Assembly (NCBI GenBank): GCA_964638245.1
Contig: CAZWZG010000003.1
Location: 1 to 64,000, forward strand
Origin: CAZWZG01 sp964638245
GTDB taxonomy: Bacteria > Pseudomonadota > Alphaproteobacteria > Rhodobacterales > Rhodobacteraceae
Length of the DNA stretch: 64,000 bases
Direction of reading: 5' to 3'
Below the pieces are notes generated by a model. That model was given only the letters and a program-made list of their open reading frames with translations. It was not told the origin of the DNA and searched no databases. Within the stretch, counting starts at the first letter, position 1; each line of letters begins with the position of its first letter. Positions 8,914 through 18,500 of the stretch are shown piece after piece. A program made the translations under genes and the position numbers.

Positions 8914-9984
8914 TTGACCGCTTTGATCTCTGACACTTCACCGCAGACCGTCGTCTTTGGGTCGGGCACGCGCTATCGCGTCAAAGACTATCTCAAGGCG
9001 CTCGGCTGTGAACGCGCGCTTGTTCTATCGACGCCTCAGCAATCGGACATTGCGATGGATGTGGCGGCCGGGCTGAATGGCAGCGTAGCGGGTGTGTTCA
9101 CATGTGCCGCAATGCACACGCCGGTCGATGTCACGACCTCCGCCCTGGAACACGCCCGTGAAATCAACGCGGATTGCCTTGTCGCAGTGGGCGGTGGATC
9201 GACCACCGGCCTGGGCAAGGCATTGGCCCTGCGCACCGACATGCCCCAGATCGTGATCCCGACGACCTATGCCGGGAGCGAGGCGACGCCGATCCTTGGA
9301 CAGACCGAAAACGGCGTCAAAACCACGCTGACCGATGCGAAAGTTCTGCCGGAAGTCATCCTCTATGACCCGGATCTGACGCTGTCGCTGCCAATCGGGA
9401 TGACGGTGACAAGCGGCCTGAACGCGATGGCCCATGCCTCGGAGGCCTTGTACGCGCAGGACCGCACGCTGGACTCTTCAGCGCTGGCCGCAAACGGGCT
9501 TCGCGCCTTCAAGACCGCCCTGCCCGCACTCATCAAAGACCCGCAAGACACCGCGGCGCGCGAAGAGGCGCAACAAGGGGCGTATGCGTGCGGAGCCGTT
9601 CTGGGCCAGGTCGGCATGGCGTTGCACCACAAGCTTTGTCACACGTTGGGAGGATCGTTTGATCTGCCCCACGCCGAGACGCACGCGATCGTGCTGCCCC
9701 ATGCCATACACTTCAACGCCGTTGCAGTGCCCGAACTTCTCCAGCAGGTTTCAGCGATTTTCGGTGGCGACGAGCCGGGGCAAGCGCTCTGGTCCTTTGC
9801 CAAGGAAATCGGTGCGCCGTTGGCCCTACAGGACCTTGGCCTGAAAGAGAGCGATCTGGACCGCGCGACAGAGATTGCGCTGTCAAAACCCTATTGGAAC
9901 CCCAGAGAGATCACCGCCGCCGGCATTCGCGCCCTTTTGCAGGATGCGTGGGCTGGCGTTGCTCCTGGGTCGCAAACGTCGTGA
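8914..9984 (+). CDS. Maleylacetate reductase
   Basis: NAD(P)H-dependent reduction of maleylacetate to 3-oxoadipate, the step after hydroxyquinol ring cleavage. It is an iron-alcohol-dehydrogenase-like protein with the nucleotide motif VAVGGGSTTGLGKALAL, PTTYAGSEATPILG and the region ALHHKLCHTLGGSFDLPHAETH that is typical of maleylacetate reductases. I chose TTG at 8914 because GGGAGGG lies 8-9 bases upstream and it gives 356 residues, the usual family length. ATG codons at 8800 and 8824 would add a basic, non-homologous leader and overlap or abut the LysR start. It is the first gene of a seven-gene operon. Confidence 0.93.
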   Translation: MTALISDTSPQTVVFGSGTRYRVKDYLKALGCERALVLSTPQQSDIAMDVAAGLNGSVAGVFTCAAMHTPVDVTTSALEHAREINADCLVAVGGGSTTGLGKALALRTDMPQIVIPTTYAGSEATPILGQTENGVKTTLTDAKVLPEVILYDPDLTLSLPIGMTVTSGLNAMAHASEALYAQDRTLDSSALAANGLRAFKTALPALIKDPQDTAAREEAQQGAYACGAVLGQVGMALHHKLCHTLGGSFDLPHAETHAIVLPHAIHFNAVAVPELLQQVSAIFGGDEPGQALWSFAKEIGAPLALQDLGLKESDLDRATEIALSKPYWNPREITAAGIRALLQDAWAGVAPGSQTS

Positions 9985-9991
9985 GGACCCC

Positions 9992-10912
9992 ATGAACAAG
10001 CAAGCTGATATCCCCGATTTCATCAAGGCGTTGCCAAGAGCGTATTTCACGGAAGAGGATTCCGCCGAGGTCGTGACCGGGCAAAACGTGAATGCCAAGG
10101 ACGAGCGTCTAAAAGAGATCATGGGCGCCGTTACCCGCCACCTGCACGCCGCGATCAAGGAGATCGAGCCGACGCAGGAAGAATGGATGAAGGCGATCCT
10201 CTATCTAACGGCCACGGGCCACAAAAGCGACGACTGGCGGCAGGAGTTTATCCTTTTGTCGGACGTGCTTGGCGTGTCGATGCTAGTGGATGCGATCAAC
10301 TCGCGCCGCCCCAAGGGTGCTTCGGAAAACACGGTTCTTGGGCCTTTCCATATTGGCGGCACTCCCGAATACGAGATGGGGTTCAACATCTGTCTGGATG
10401 GCAAGGGCGAGGACATGGTCGCGCGCGGGCGCGTTCTGGATGTCGATGGCAATCCGCTGGAAGGCGTGAAGATCGACGTCTGGCAGGCCAATGACGAAGG
10501 GTTCTACGACGTCCAGCAGAAGGGCATTCAGCCCGACTTCAACCTGCGCGGTGTGTTCCGGACCGGCAAGGACGGGACCTATTGGTTCAAGGCTGTCCGC
10601 CCGCAACACTATTCGATCCCCGACGATGGCCCCGTGGGCGACCTGCTCTATGCGCTTGGCCGTCACCCCTATCGCCCGGCCCACCTGCATTACATCATCT
10701 CGAAGGAGGGGTATGACGAGGTCACGACCCACATCTTCGACCCTGATGATATCTACATCAACAACGACGCGGTGTTTGGCGTGAAGGAAAGCCTGATCGC
10801 CGACTTCGTCAAAATCGAAGACCCCGCAAAAATTGCCGAAATGGGCTTTGACGGACCGTTCTATTGGGACGTCGAATTCGACTTCGTGCTGGCCCCCAAA
10901 GAGGACAAATAA
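9992..10912 (+). CDS. Hydroxyquinol 1,2-dioxygenase (intradiol)
   Basis: Fe(III) intradiol dioxygenase that cleaves 1,2,4-trihydroxybenzene (hydroxyquinol) to maleylacetate. It has 306 residues: an N-terminal helical dimerisation domain (about 20-110), then the catalytic beta-sandwich. Expected iron ligands are Tyr172 (GFYDVQ), Tyr207 (QHYSIPDDGPVG), His231 and His233 (RPAHLHY). The pairing with maleylacetate reductase 7 bases upstream separates it from catechol dioxygenases. The ATG chosen follows GAGGACCCC; longer frames start inside the reductase gene. The next gene overlaps its stop by one base (TAATG). Confidence 0.94.
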   Translation: MNKQADIPDFIKALPRAYFTEEDSAEVVTGQNVNAKDERLKEIMGAVTRHLHAAIKEIEPTQEEWMKAILYLTATGHKSDDWRQEFILLSDVLGVSMLVDAINSRRPKGASENTVLGPFHIGGTPEYEMGFNICLDGKGEDMVARGRVLDVDGNPLEGVKIDVWQANDEGFYDVQQKGIQPDFNLRGVFRTGKDGTYWFKAVRPQHYSIPDDGPVGDLLYALGRHPYRPAHLHYIISKEGYDEVTTHIFDPDDIYINNDAVFGVKESLIADFVKIEDPAKIAEMGFDGPFYWDVEFDFVLAPKEDK

Positions 10913-11568
10913 TGCCTGACGACCTTCAAGCTCTGGACCAACAGGCGCGCGATGCTGCGGCCGAGCTTCAATCGCGCGGCCTGACGGCCGATGACACGAC
11001 CCTGAAAATCCTCTTCACAGAGGCCCGCACGCATTACGGCTGGAAAGACCGCGATGTGTCTGAAGAGACGCTCAAGGATCTGTTCGAGATCACCAAGATG
11101 GGGCCGACCTCGATGAACCAGCAGCCTATGCGGGTGGTGTTCATCCGCTCGGAGGCGGCAAAGGATCGACTTGATCCGTGCCTGAACCCGCCGAACCGCC
11201 CCAAGATGCGCGGCGCTCCTGTCACCGCGATCATCGCCTACGATCTGAACTTCTGGGAAGAACTGCCCAACGTGTTCCCGCCCAACCCGAACGCGCAGGA
11301 AATCTTCAAGAACAACGCCACGGCGGCGCAGGTGAATGCGTTCCGCAACGGGACGCTTCAGGGAGCATATTTCATGCTGGCCGCGCGTGCTGTGGGCCTT
11401 GATGTGGGCGGCATGTCGGGTTTCGACAATGCCAAGGTGGACGAGGAATTCTTCCACGGCACATCGCTCAAATCCAACTTTCTCGTGAACCTTGGCTATG
11501 CCGATACGTCCAAGATTTTCAGACGTTTGCCGCGTCTGAGCTACGAGCAGGTTTGCGAAACGCTCTAG
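10912..11568 (+). CDS. Nitroreductase-family protein, RutE/malonic semialdehyde reductase-like
   Basis: 218-residue FMN-dependent reductase of the RutE/HadB-type branch of the nitroreductase superfamily. Recognisable stretches are LFTEARTHYGWKDRDV, MGPTSMNQQPMRVVFI (flavin-binding), GTLQGAYFMLAARAVGLDVGGMSGFD and SNFLVNLGYAD. RutE reduces malonic semialdehyde to 3-hydroxypropionate in uracil breakdown. Here no other rut gene is present, and the gene is embedded between the dioxygenase (1-base overlap) and a YciI-like gene. A role in reducing an aldehyde or quinone from the aromatic substrate, or supplying reduced flavin, is plausible but unproven. Confidence 0.85.
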   Translation: MPDDLQALDQQARDAAAELQSRGLTADDTTLKILFTEARTHYGWKDRDVSEETLKDLFEITKMGPTSMNQQPMRVVFIRSEAAKDRLDPCLNPPNRPKMRGAPVTAIIAYDLNFWEELPNVFPPNPNAQEIFKNNATAAQVNAFRNGTLQGAYFMLAARAVGLDVGGMSGFDNAKVDEEFFHGTSLKSNFLVNLGYADTSKIFRRLPRLSYEQVCETL

Positions 11569-11580
11569 GGAGGAGGACCC

Positions 11581-11973
11581 ATGTCAGAGCCAAACGTCAC
11601 CAAGGATGACATCCTGGCTGCCACGCAGCAGATGATCCAGAAACAGCTGTATGTGGTCTTCACGACGCCCACCAATGGGATGGGGCCCGTGATGGAGAAC
11701 CTTGAAGAGCATCTCAAGTTCCAGATCAGTCTTGAAGAGCGCGGCATCATGCTGGGTGCGGGGCCGATGTGGGCAGATGACGAGCACACTTGGAACGGCG
11801 AAGGCATGGTGATCATTCGTGCCGATAGTCTGGCCCATGCCACCGAGATCGCCAACAGCGACCCGATGCATGCCTCTGGCGCGCGCAGCTTTCGCGTCCG
11901 CCCGTGGCTGTTGAACGAAGGACGTATCACGGTCGAGCTGAACTTCTCGACCGGCGTCTACAACATGACCTGA
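11581..11973 (+). CDS. YciI-family protein
   Basis: Small 130-residue protein with the ferredoxin-like alpha-beta fold expected of YciI proteins: LYVVFTTPTNG, a central HLKFQISLEERGIMLGAGPM, then MVIIRADSLAHATEIANSDPMHASGARSF (the usual D-P-x-x-x-x-G segment). YciI-like proteins act as small lyases or dehalogenases in some catabolic operons (for example muconolactone isomerase-like folds), but a reaction cannot be assigned here. A strong Shine-Dalgarno (GGGAGGA) precedes the ATG. It lies between the nitroreductase and TRAP genes in the hydroxyquinol operon. Confidence 0.82.
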   Translation: MSEPNVTKDDILAATQQMIQKQLYVVFTTPTNGMGPVMENLEEHLKFQISLEERGIMLGAGPMWADDEHTWNGEGMVIIRADSLAHATEIANSDPMHASGARSFRVRPWLLNEGRITVELNFSTGVYNMT

Positions 11974-12002
11974 AACGACGAAGATTGATTAGGGAGGAAA
12001 TC

Positions 12003-13049
12003 ATGAAAACCACTGTAGCAGCACTGGCCCTGAGCGCCGTTGCCTTCGGCGCGAGCGCCGAGACCTTTAACCTGACCATGGCGTCCAGCCACCCAACGGT
12101 TCTGCCGTGGGTCGGTCAGCTTTCGACGCTGGTTGTCGCGGAATCCAACAACCGGCTTGAGGCCATGGGATCGGACGACCGGATCGAATGGACCGAAGCC
12201 TATGGCGGCGCGCTTTATGGCTTCAAGGATACGCTTGAGGCGGTGGGTGATGGCCTGACCGATGCGGGCTGGGTCGGCACGCTTTGGGAGGGGTCGAAAA
12301 TGCCGCTTCAGAACGTGACCTATTTCACGCCGTTCGTTTCGGACGACCTTGTGGGCACGCTTCAGATCATGAACGAGTTGCACCGTGAACTGCCGGTCCT
12401 TCAAGAGGCGTGGGATGACCAGAACGTCGTCTTTCTTGGCGCAAGCGGGGTGGAAACCTATCACCTTCTGACCAACTTCCCGGTGAACTCGCTGGCTGAT
12501 CTGGAAGGGCGCAAGATCCTTGCACCGGGCCCGTCGGCGAACTGGATCAAGCATCTTGGCGCGGTGCCCGTGAACGGGGCGCTTCCGACTTACTACAACC
12601 AAGTGCAAACGGGTGTGGCAGACGGGATGGTCGTCATCCTGACGGGCGCGTTCCCCAACAAGCACTATGAAGTTGCGCCTTACGTCACGCTTGTCGGGAT
12701 CGGCGCGCATATGACGGGCGGCCTTGGGATCAACAAGGACATCTGGGAAGGTCTGACCGACGATGTGCGGCAGGTTCTGACCGAGCTGGGCGAGGAATAC
12801 ACCGTTGCTCACGCTGAAGAAGTCATGGCGCGCTATGAAAACTTCAAGGCGCAGCTTCCGAGCGTTGGCGCGACGGTGACCGAGCTTCCGGCGGACGAAG
12901 TGAACGCTTGGGCCGCAGGCCTGCCGAACCTGGCCGGTGATTGGGTCGATGCCAATGCCTCCAAGGGGGCGGCAGAAGTGCTGGCCGCCTACATGGACAA
13001 GGTCAAAGCGGCGGGTCTGGACCCACGCATCGACTGGGCATCACGCTAA
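12003..13049 (+). CDS. TRAP transporter substrate-binding protein (DctP family)
   Basis: 348-residue periplasmic solute receptor. An N-terminal signal peptide (MKTTVAALALSAVAFGASA) precedes mature ETFNLTMASSHP. DctP features include EWTEAYGGALYGFKDTLEAVGDGLTDAGWVG, GRKILAPGPSANWIKHLGAVPV and YYNQVQTGVADGMV. The conserved arginine region that contacts a carboxylate reads LADLEGRKI. Its ATG follows GGGAGGAAATC. It sits 12 bases upstream of the fused membrane components, so it imports a carboxylate, presumably the aromatic or cyclic precursor that the operon degrades. Confidence 0.92.
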   Translation: MKTTVAALALSAVAFGASAETFNLTMASSHPTVLPWVGQLSTLVVAESNNRLEAMGSDDRIEWTEAYGGALYGFKDTLEAVGDGLTDAGWVGTLWEGSKMPLQNVTYFTPFVSDDLVGTLQIMNELHRELPVLQEAWDDQNVVFLGASGVETYHLLTNFPVNSLADLEGRKILAPGPSANWIKHLGAVPVNGALPTYYNQVQTGVADGMVVILTGAFPNKHYEVAPYVTLVGIGAHMTGGLGINKDIWEGLTDDVRQVLTELGEEYTVAHAEEVMARYENFKAQLPSVGATVTELPADEVNAWAAGLPNLAGDWVDANASKGAAEVLAAYMDKVKAAGLDPRIDWASR

Positions 13050-13061
13050 GTTCGGGGGCCC

Positions 13062-15029
13062 GTGTCGATGGTACTGACCTCTTCAACCTTCCGGCACGGC
13101 ACCGACCGCACGGTCAGCGCGTATTCCGCGCTGACCGGATTTGTCAGCGGTGCGGCATCGATCTGGATCTTCTGCCTGATGATCCTGATCTGCACCGACA
13201 TCATCGGGCGATCCGTCTTCAACAACCCAGTGCAGGGCGTGGCCGAAATCGTGGCCAACTCGATCGTCGCAATCGTGTTCCTGCAGGCCGCGCATGCTTT
13301 GATGAGCGGGCGCATGACGCGCACCGATATCCTTGCCGGCTGGCTTGAAAAGGAACGCCCCTTCGCCGCCGGGATCATGCGCATCCTGTTTCATCTGGCC
13401 GGGCTGTTCGTCTTTGCCCTTATCGCGCAAGGGACCTGGCCTAAACTGGTCGACGCCTGGGTGGAAGGCGAGTTCTTTGGCGCACAAGGGGTCTTCACTG
13501 CGCCAATATGGCCCATCAAAGCCTGCGTTTTTGGCGGCTCGCTTCTGACGGCGATCGCCTTTGGGGTGCAGGCGCTCAAAGATATCAAGGATGTCGGCAA
13601 TGCCGGTCGCGTTGCGCCACTGCGGATCCGGCACAGCGTGATTTCCAAACCCAAGGGCTGGCCGTTCCTGCTGGTCTTTGCGGCCATCCTGGTCGCAGGC
13701 TATGCCGTGTTCTTTGGCGATATCGGGCGCGTCGGGATCGGAATTGCCGCGATCGTCTTTATGCTGCTGCTGATCTTCTCGGGCGCACATATTGCAGTCG
13801 TGCTGATCCTACTCAGCTACCTCGGCATCTGGCTGATCCGGGACAATCCGACGGTGGCACTACGCTCCCTCGCGCTGGCCGCAGATGGGGCGATCAACCG
13901 CTATTTGTTCGGGGTTGTGCCGCTTTTCGTGCTGATGGGCTTGATCGTGGATGCCGCGGACATCGGGCGCGATGCGTATCGTGTGGCGGCATGGCTTTTG
14001 CAGAAAATCCGTGGCGGCCTTGGCATCGCGACGGTTGCTGCCAATGCAGTCTTTGCCTCTATCACCGGGATATCCATTGCCTCCGCCGCCGTCTTCTCTC
14101 GCGTTGCCGTCCCGCAGATGGTCACCAACGGCTACAACAACCGTTTTGCCCTTGGTGTGGTCGCCGGATCGAGCGTCCTTGGTATGCTGATCCCCCCTAG
14201 CTTGCTTTTGATCATCTACGGCGTTTTGGCTGAGCAATCGGTTGGCGCGCTATTCCTCGCCGCCATCGTTCCCGGCGGCATTCTGGCCCTCGTGTTCGGC
14301 GTTGGCATTTACCTGATGGCAACACTGCGCCCAAAAATGGTCATGCAGTCGGACCGTCCCACCGTGATCGAGGGAGAGACCTGGGGCACGGCGGTCGTCA
14401 AGCTTCTGCCCATCGCCGCCCTCGTCACCATCGTTCTCGGCGGCATCTATTCGGGCTTCTTCACACCGACTGAGGCGGGTGCGGCCGGGGCGGCGGCGGC
14501 CATCGTGGTAGCTCTGATCAAGGGTAGCCTGACGTGGGCAAAGTTTTGGCGCGTGCTGGTGGACACCGGCCTTGTGTCAGTCTCGATCCTCATGCTGATC
14601 ATCGCAGCGTCGATGTACTCGCGCATGCTGACCCTTTCGACCATCCCCCAGCAGACCACGTTGATGTTCGCGGAAATGGGCTTTGGTCTGTTCGGGTTCA
14701 TGATGGTGTATCTGGTCCTCGTCATCATCATGGGCATGATTCTGGACAGCACATCGATCATGTTGATCCTTCTGCCTTTGTGCCTGCCGATCGTGACCGA
14801 GCTTGGGGGCAACCTGATCTGGTTCGGCATCGTGACCGTGATCGCAGTCGAAATCGGGCTACTGACGCCGCCCTTCGGACTGACGGTCTATGTGGTGAAA
14901 GCCACAATTGCGGACCGAAACACGACGCTCGGGGACATTTTTGCAGGGACTTTTCCATTCGTGATCATGATGACATTCGTGACGCTACTGCTCACGTTCG
15001 TGCCCGCACTCAGCCTGTTTTTTGAATAG
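13062..15029 (+). CDS. Fused TRAP transporter membrane protein DctQ-DctM
   Basis: 655-residue inner-membrane protein joining the small DctQ subunit (about residues 15-190, four helices, GRMTRTDIL motif) and the large DctM subunit (from about residue 205, roughly twelve helices; GVVPLFVLMGLIVDAADIGRDAY, GSSVLGMLIPPSLLLIIYGVLAEQSVGALFLAAIVPG, GFFTPTEAGAAGA, TPPFGLTVYVV). It works with the upstream receptor as a sodium-driven importer. The first codon is GTG (13062); ATG two codons later is an alternative. Gene fusion of Q and M is common in this transporter family. Confidence 0.93.
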   Translation: MSMVLTSSTFRHGTDRTVSAYSALTGFVSGAASIWIFCLMILICTDIIGRSVFNNPVQGVAEIVANSIVAIVFLQAAHALMSGRMTRTDILAGWLEKERPFAAGIMRILFHLAGLFVFALIAQGTWPKLVDAWVEGEFFGAQGVFTAPIWPIKACVFGGSLLTAIAFGVQALKDIKDVGNAGRVAPLRIRHSVISKPKGWPFLLVFAAILVAGYAVFFGDIGRVGIGIAAIVFMLLLIFSGAHIAVVLILLSYLGIWLIRDNPTVALRSLALAADGAINRYLFGVVPLFVLMGLIVDAADIGRDAYRVAAWLLQKIRGGLGIATVAANAVFASITGISIASAAVFSRVAVPQMVTNGYNNRFALGVVAGSSVLGMLIPPSLLLIIYGVLAEQSVGALFLAAIVPGGILALVFGVGIYLMATLRPKMVMQSDRPTVIEGETWGTAVVKLLPIAALVTIVLGGIYSGFFTPTEAGAAGAAAAIVVALIKGSLTWAKFWRVLVDTGLVSVSILMLIIAASMYSRMLTLSTIPQQTTLMFAEMGFGLFGFMMVYLVLVIIMGMILDSTSIMLILLPLCLPIVTELGGNLIWFGIVTVIAVEIGLLTPPFGLTVYVVKATIADRNTTLGDIFAGTFPFVIMMTFVTLLLTFVPALSLFFE

Positions 15030-15053
15030 GTCAGCCCCAATCGGAAGATACAC

Positions 15054-15500
15054 ATGTCGACCAACTTCTACTTTCTCGCCGCAGTCCTGATTGGGGCAGC
15101 GTTCGCCTGTCAGCCAGCGATCAATGCCGTGGGCTCCAAGATCCTCGGGTCGCCCTGGCCCGCAACCGCGCTGTCGATTGCGATCACACTGGTGGCAGCG
15201 ATCGTTGTCATGCTTTTCACGGGCACGACCCCATCGGTAGAAGCACTGCAAAGCTTGCCGTGGTGGATCGTCCTGGGTGGGCTGATCGGACTACTGGTCG
15301 TTGGCGGGGGCACGGCGATCGTTCCGGTCACGGGCGCGGCCCTGTTCTTCGTCTGTCTGATCGCGGGACAGCTTCTGGGCTCTGTCCTGTTGGATCAGTT
15401 CGGCGCATTTGGTCTTGAAGTGAAAGAGATTTCACTGATGCGGCTGGGCGGCGTGGTGCTGTGTTTCGTCGGCGTATTGTTGGTCCGGTTCAGCAGCTAG
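15054..15500 (+). CDS. YdcZ/DUF606-family DMT transporter
   Basis: 148-residue membrane protein with five predicted hydrophobic segments, starting FYFLAAVLIGAAFACQPAINAVGSKILGSPWPATALSIAITL, characteristic of the DUF606 (YdcZ) branch of drug/metabolite transporters. It is the last gene of the hydroxyquinol operon, 24 bases after DctQM. Its stop codon overlaps the stop of the convergent HyuA-HyuB gene by 4 bases (CTAG shared). Substrate is unknown; export of a pathway intermediate or accessory uptake is possible. Confidence 0.85.
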   Translation: MSTNFYFLAAVLIGAAFACQPAINAVGSKILGSPWPATALSIAITLVAAIVVMLFTGTTPSVEALQSLPWWIVLGGLIGLLVVGGGTAIVPVTGAALFFVCLIAGQLLGSVLLDQFGAFGLEVKEISLMRLGGVVLCFVGVLLVRFSS

Positions 15501-18500
15501 TCGCCAAGAACTTCGGCGATCTCATCGTCCGACAAGCCATAGTACGCCTTTGCATGCTTCGGCGAAACATAGCCAAACCGCAGATCGCGCGCGATCAAAT
15601 CGCGGGATCGCTCCAGCGGCGGTCCATACCCAGCGCCACCGGGGAAGGCCATCCGGACAACTGCGCCGTGGGGCACGAACTGCTTGCCCTTGCCTGTCAT
15701 CGATGCCCCGTCGCTGCGCGCGATTGTTGTGGGGGCACCATCCATCCCACCTCGACGACCGCGCGCGGGGTGATCCACCCGGTCGAACATGGCCTGAATG
15801 TCGAATTCGTGTCCCTCGCGCGCGCCGACATCCATGAACTGACCCAGGCCGCCGCGCATCGCGCCCGCCCCACCTGAGTCTGGTCTGAGCTCCTTGCGCC
15901 AGATAATAACCGGACCGACCTGTTCGGTTGCTTCAACAGGCATCGTCATGACGCCGGACGGAAACGCCGTGGCATTCAGACCGTCGAATTCGGGACGCGC
16001 CCCTGCGCCGCCCGAGTTGAAGGTCAAAACCTCGGCCCGCCGTGCATCAGCGGGCGCCGGGGCGTCCATGCGCGGACGCAATGACACTTGGAAATTGCAC
16101 AAGCTTCCCGCGCCTTCTGCAGGCACGATGCCCGGCAGGAGCTGGTCCAACGCCGCGTACACGGTGTCAGGGATCATATGTCCGATCACGTGGCGCAGGG
16201 CGACCGGGGCGGGAAAGACCGCGTTCAGGATCGAGCCTTCGGGAGCGGTCACTTCGAATGGTGCAAGAGACGCCGCGTTGTTCGGGATTTCCGGCGCGAT
16301 GGCGCATTTAAGCGCGTAGCAGGCGTAGGCCTTGGTATAGACCAAGGGCACGTTGATGCCCTTCTTGTCGACTGGGCTGGTGCCAGCAAAGTCGCTGACG
16401 ATCCGGTCTTTTTCGATGGTCAGCCTGACCTTCAGGTCAATCGGCTGCGCATACCCATCGATCCGCATTTGCCCCTCGGCCGTTCCCGGTTTCAGATCAT
16501 TGATCCGGGCCAAAGTCGCTTCGCGCGAATGGGCCAGTATGAAGTCCGAGATCCCGTCCAAATCCGACAAACCGAACTCTTGCAGCATCTCCAAAAGACG
16601 CCGGTGACCGATCTCGTTGCAGGTTGCAAGCGCGTGTATGTCGCCAACCAGTTGGTCCGGTTCGCGTACATTCCCACGGATAATTGCCATGAGCGTTTGG
16701 TCGACCACTCCACGGTTGGCGAGCTTCATGATCGGGATATACAGACCCTCTTCGTGCACATCGTTTGCATCTGCGCCAAAGCCGCGCCCGCCGATATCCG
16801 TGATATGGGCCGTGCAGGCAAAGAAGCCGATCAATTCGTCGTTCAGAAAAGAGGGTGTGACGACCGTTATGTCGTGCTTGTGGCCCGTCCCCTCCCAAGG
16901 ATCGTTGGTGATATAGACGTCACCTTCTGCCATGTTGGGCCGCCCGATCCGGCGAATGAAGTGGCCGACGGCATCGGCCATCGCGTTCACATGACCAGGC
17001 GTGCCAGTCACCGCTTGGGCCAGCATCGCGCCGTCCTGGTTGTAGACCCCGGCAGAGAGGTCTCCAGCCTCGCGAACTGAAGTCGAAAATGCGGTCCGCA
17101 CCAGCGCTTGCGCCTGTTCCTCGACCACTGAAATCAAACGGTTCCACATTACCTGATACGCGACGGTGGAAACAGCGCCCGCCTCCTGCATGGCTGTTTT
17201 GGCGCGCACTTCGAGCGTGCCGTCGGAATACGCCAAAACATCGCGGCTCGCGGGCACGACGACCGTCGTTTCTTCCTCGACAACCAGCGCTGGTCCTTCC
17301 GCGCGCGCCCCGGGCGTTAGACCTGCACGATCGACAACGGACGCGTGCAACCGCGCCGATGCGCCGGGATCAAAGATCGAGCGTTGGCCGGTGACCGGCG
17401 CCGCCGTTCTGTCGGGCAGCTCAGCAACCTTTTCAGGCGGCGGCGTCGCCGTAAACGCGTTCACCGACCAAACAGTGCTTTCGATGGCCAGCCCTTCGAC
17501 CGAGCGCCCGAAAAGCTTGGTGTATTCAGCCTCAAAGAGGTCTTGCAGAGCGGTCGCATCGGGTCGCTTCGCCTCTTCGGGGCTCAGCGAAATCGGGATC
17601 TCCCAGCCCTGCCCAGCATATCGCATGTACACGCGATGGTCTGTCAGGATCTCACTCTTGGCGTCACAAGAGCGCACAAACGCTGTCGCCTCTTCTTCAA
17701 GTTCAGCAAACAGGGTGCGGACGCGGTCGGGCTCGAACTCGGTAAGGCGCATGAAGACCGACCGGTTCGCTTCAAAGCTGAACGGCGCACGCAAGAAACC
17801 TATGGCGGAACCGACGCCTGCACCTTGGGGGATCAACAATCGCTCAAGACCAAGCTTTTCGCAGAGCCGTGCCGCATGCAAAGGCGCCGCGCCGCCAAAT
17901 GCAATCATCGTGTAGTCGCTCAGGTCTTCGCCATTTTCGACTGCGTGAACGCGCGCGGCGTTGGCCATGTTTTCATCCACGACTTCCGAAACGCCCCACG
18001 CGGCTTCGGTGGCGTCCATGTTCAGCTTGTCGCCGATCTCTGTTTCCAGCGCGGCCTCGGAAGCGTCAGGGTCAAGCGGGATCGACCCGCCCGCAAAATT
18101 TGCGGGATCAAGACGGCCAAGGATCAGGTCCGCGTCCGTCACCGCCGGGCGCGCCCCGCCCCGCCCATAGCACGCTGGTCCGGGTTCCGAGCCGGCGCTT
18201 TCGGGGCCAACCCGGATCTGGTTCAACGCATCCACATGGGCCAGCGACCCACCGCCGGCCCCGATTTCGACCATGTCAATGACCGGGATCGAGATCGGCA
18301 TGCCCGATCCTTTTTTGAACCGGTAGGTACGGGCGACTTCGAAGACGCGCGCTGTCTTTGGGCTGTGATTTTTGATCAAACAGATCTTCGCGGTCGTCCC
18401 GCCCATGTCAAAGCTCAACACCTTGTCGATGCCGTGGCGCGCGGCAATGTCTGCGGCAAAAATTGCGCCGCCCGCCGGTCCGCTTTCGACAAGACGCACC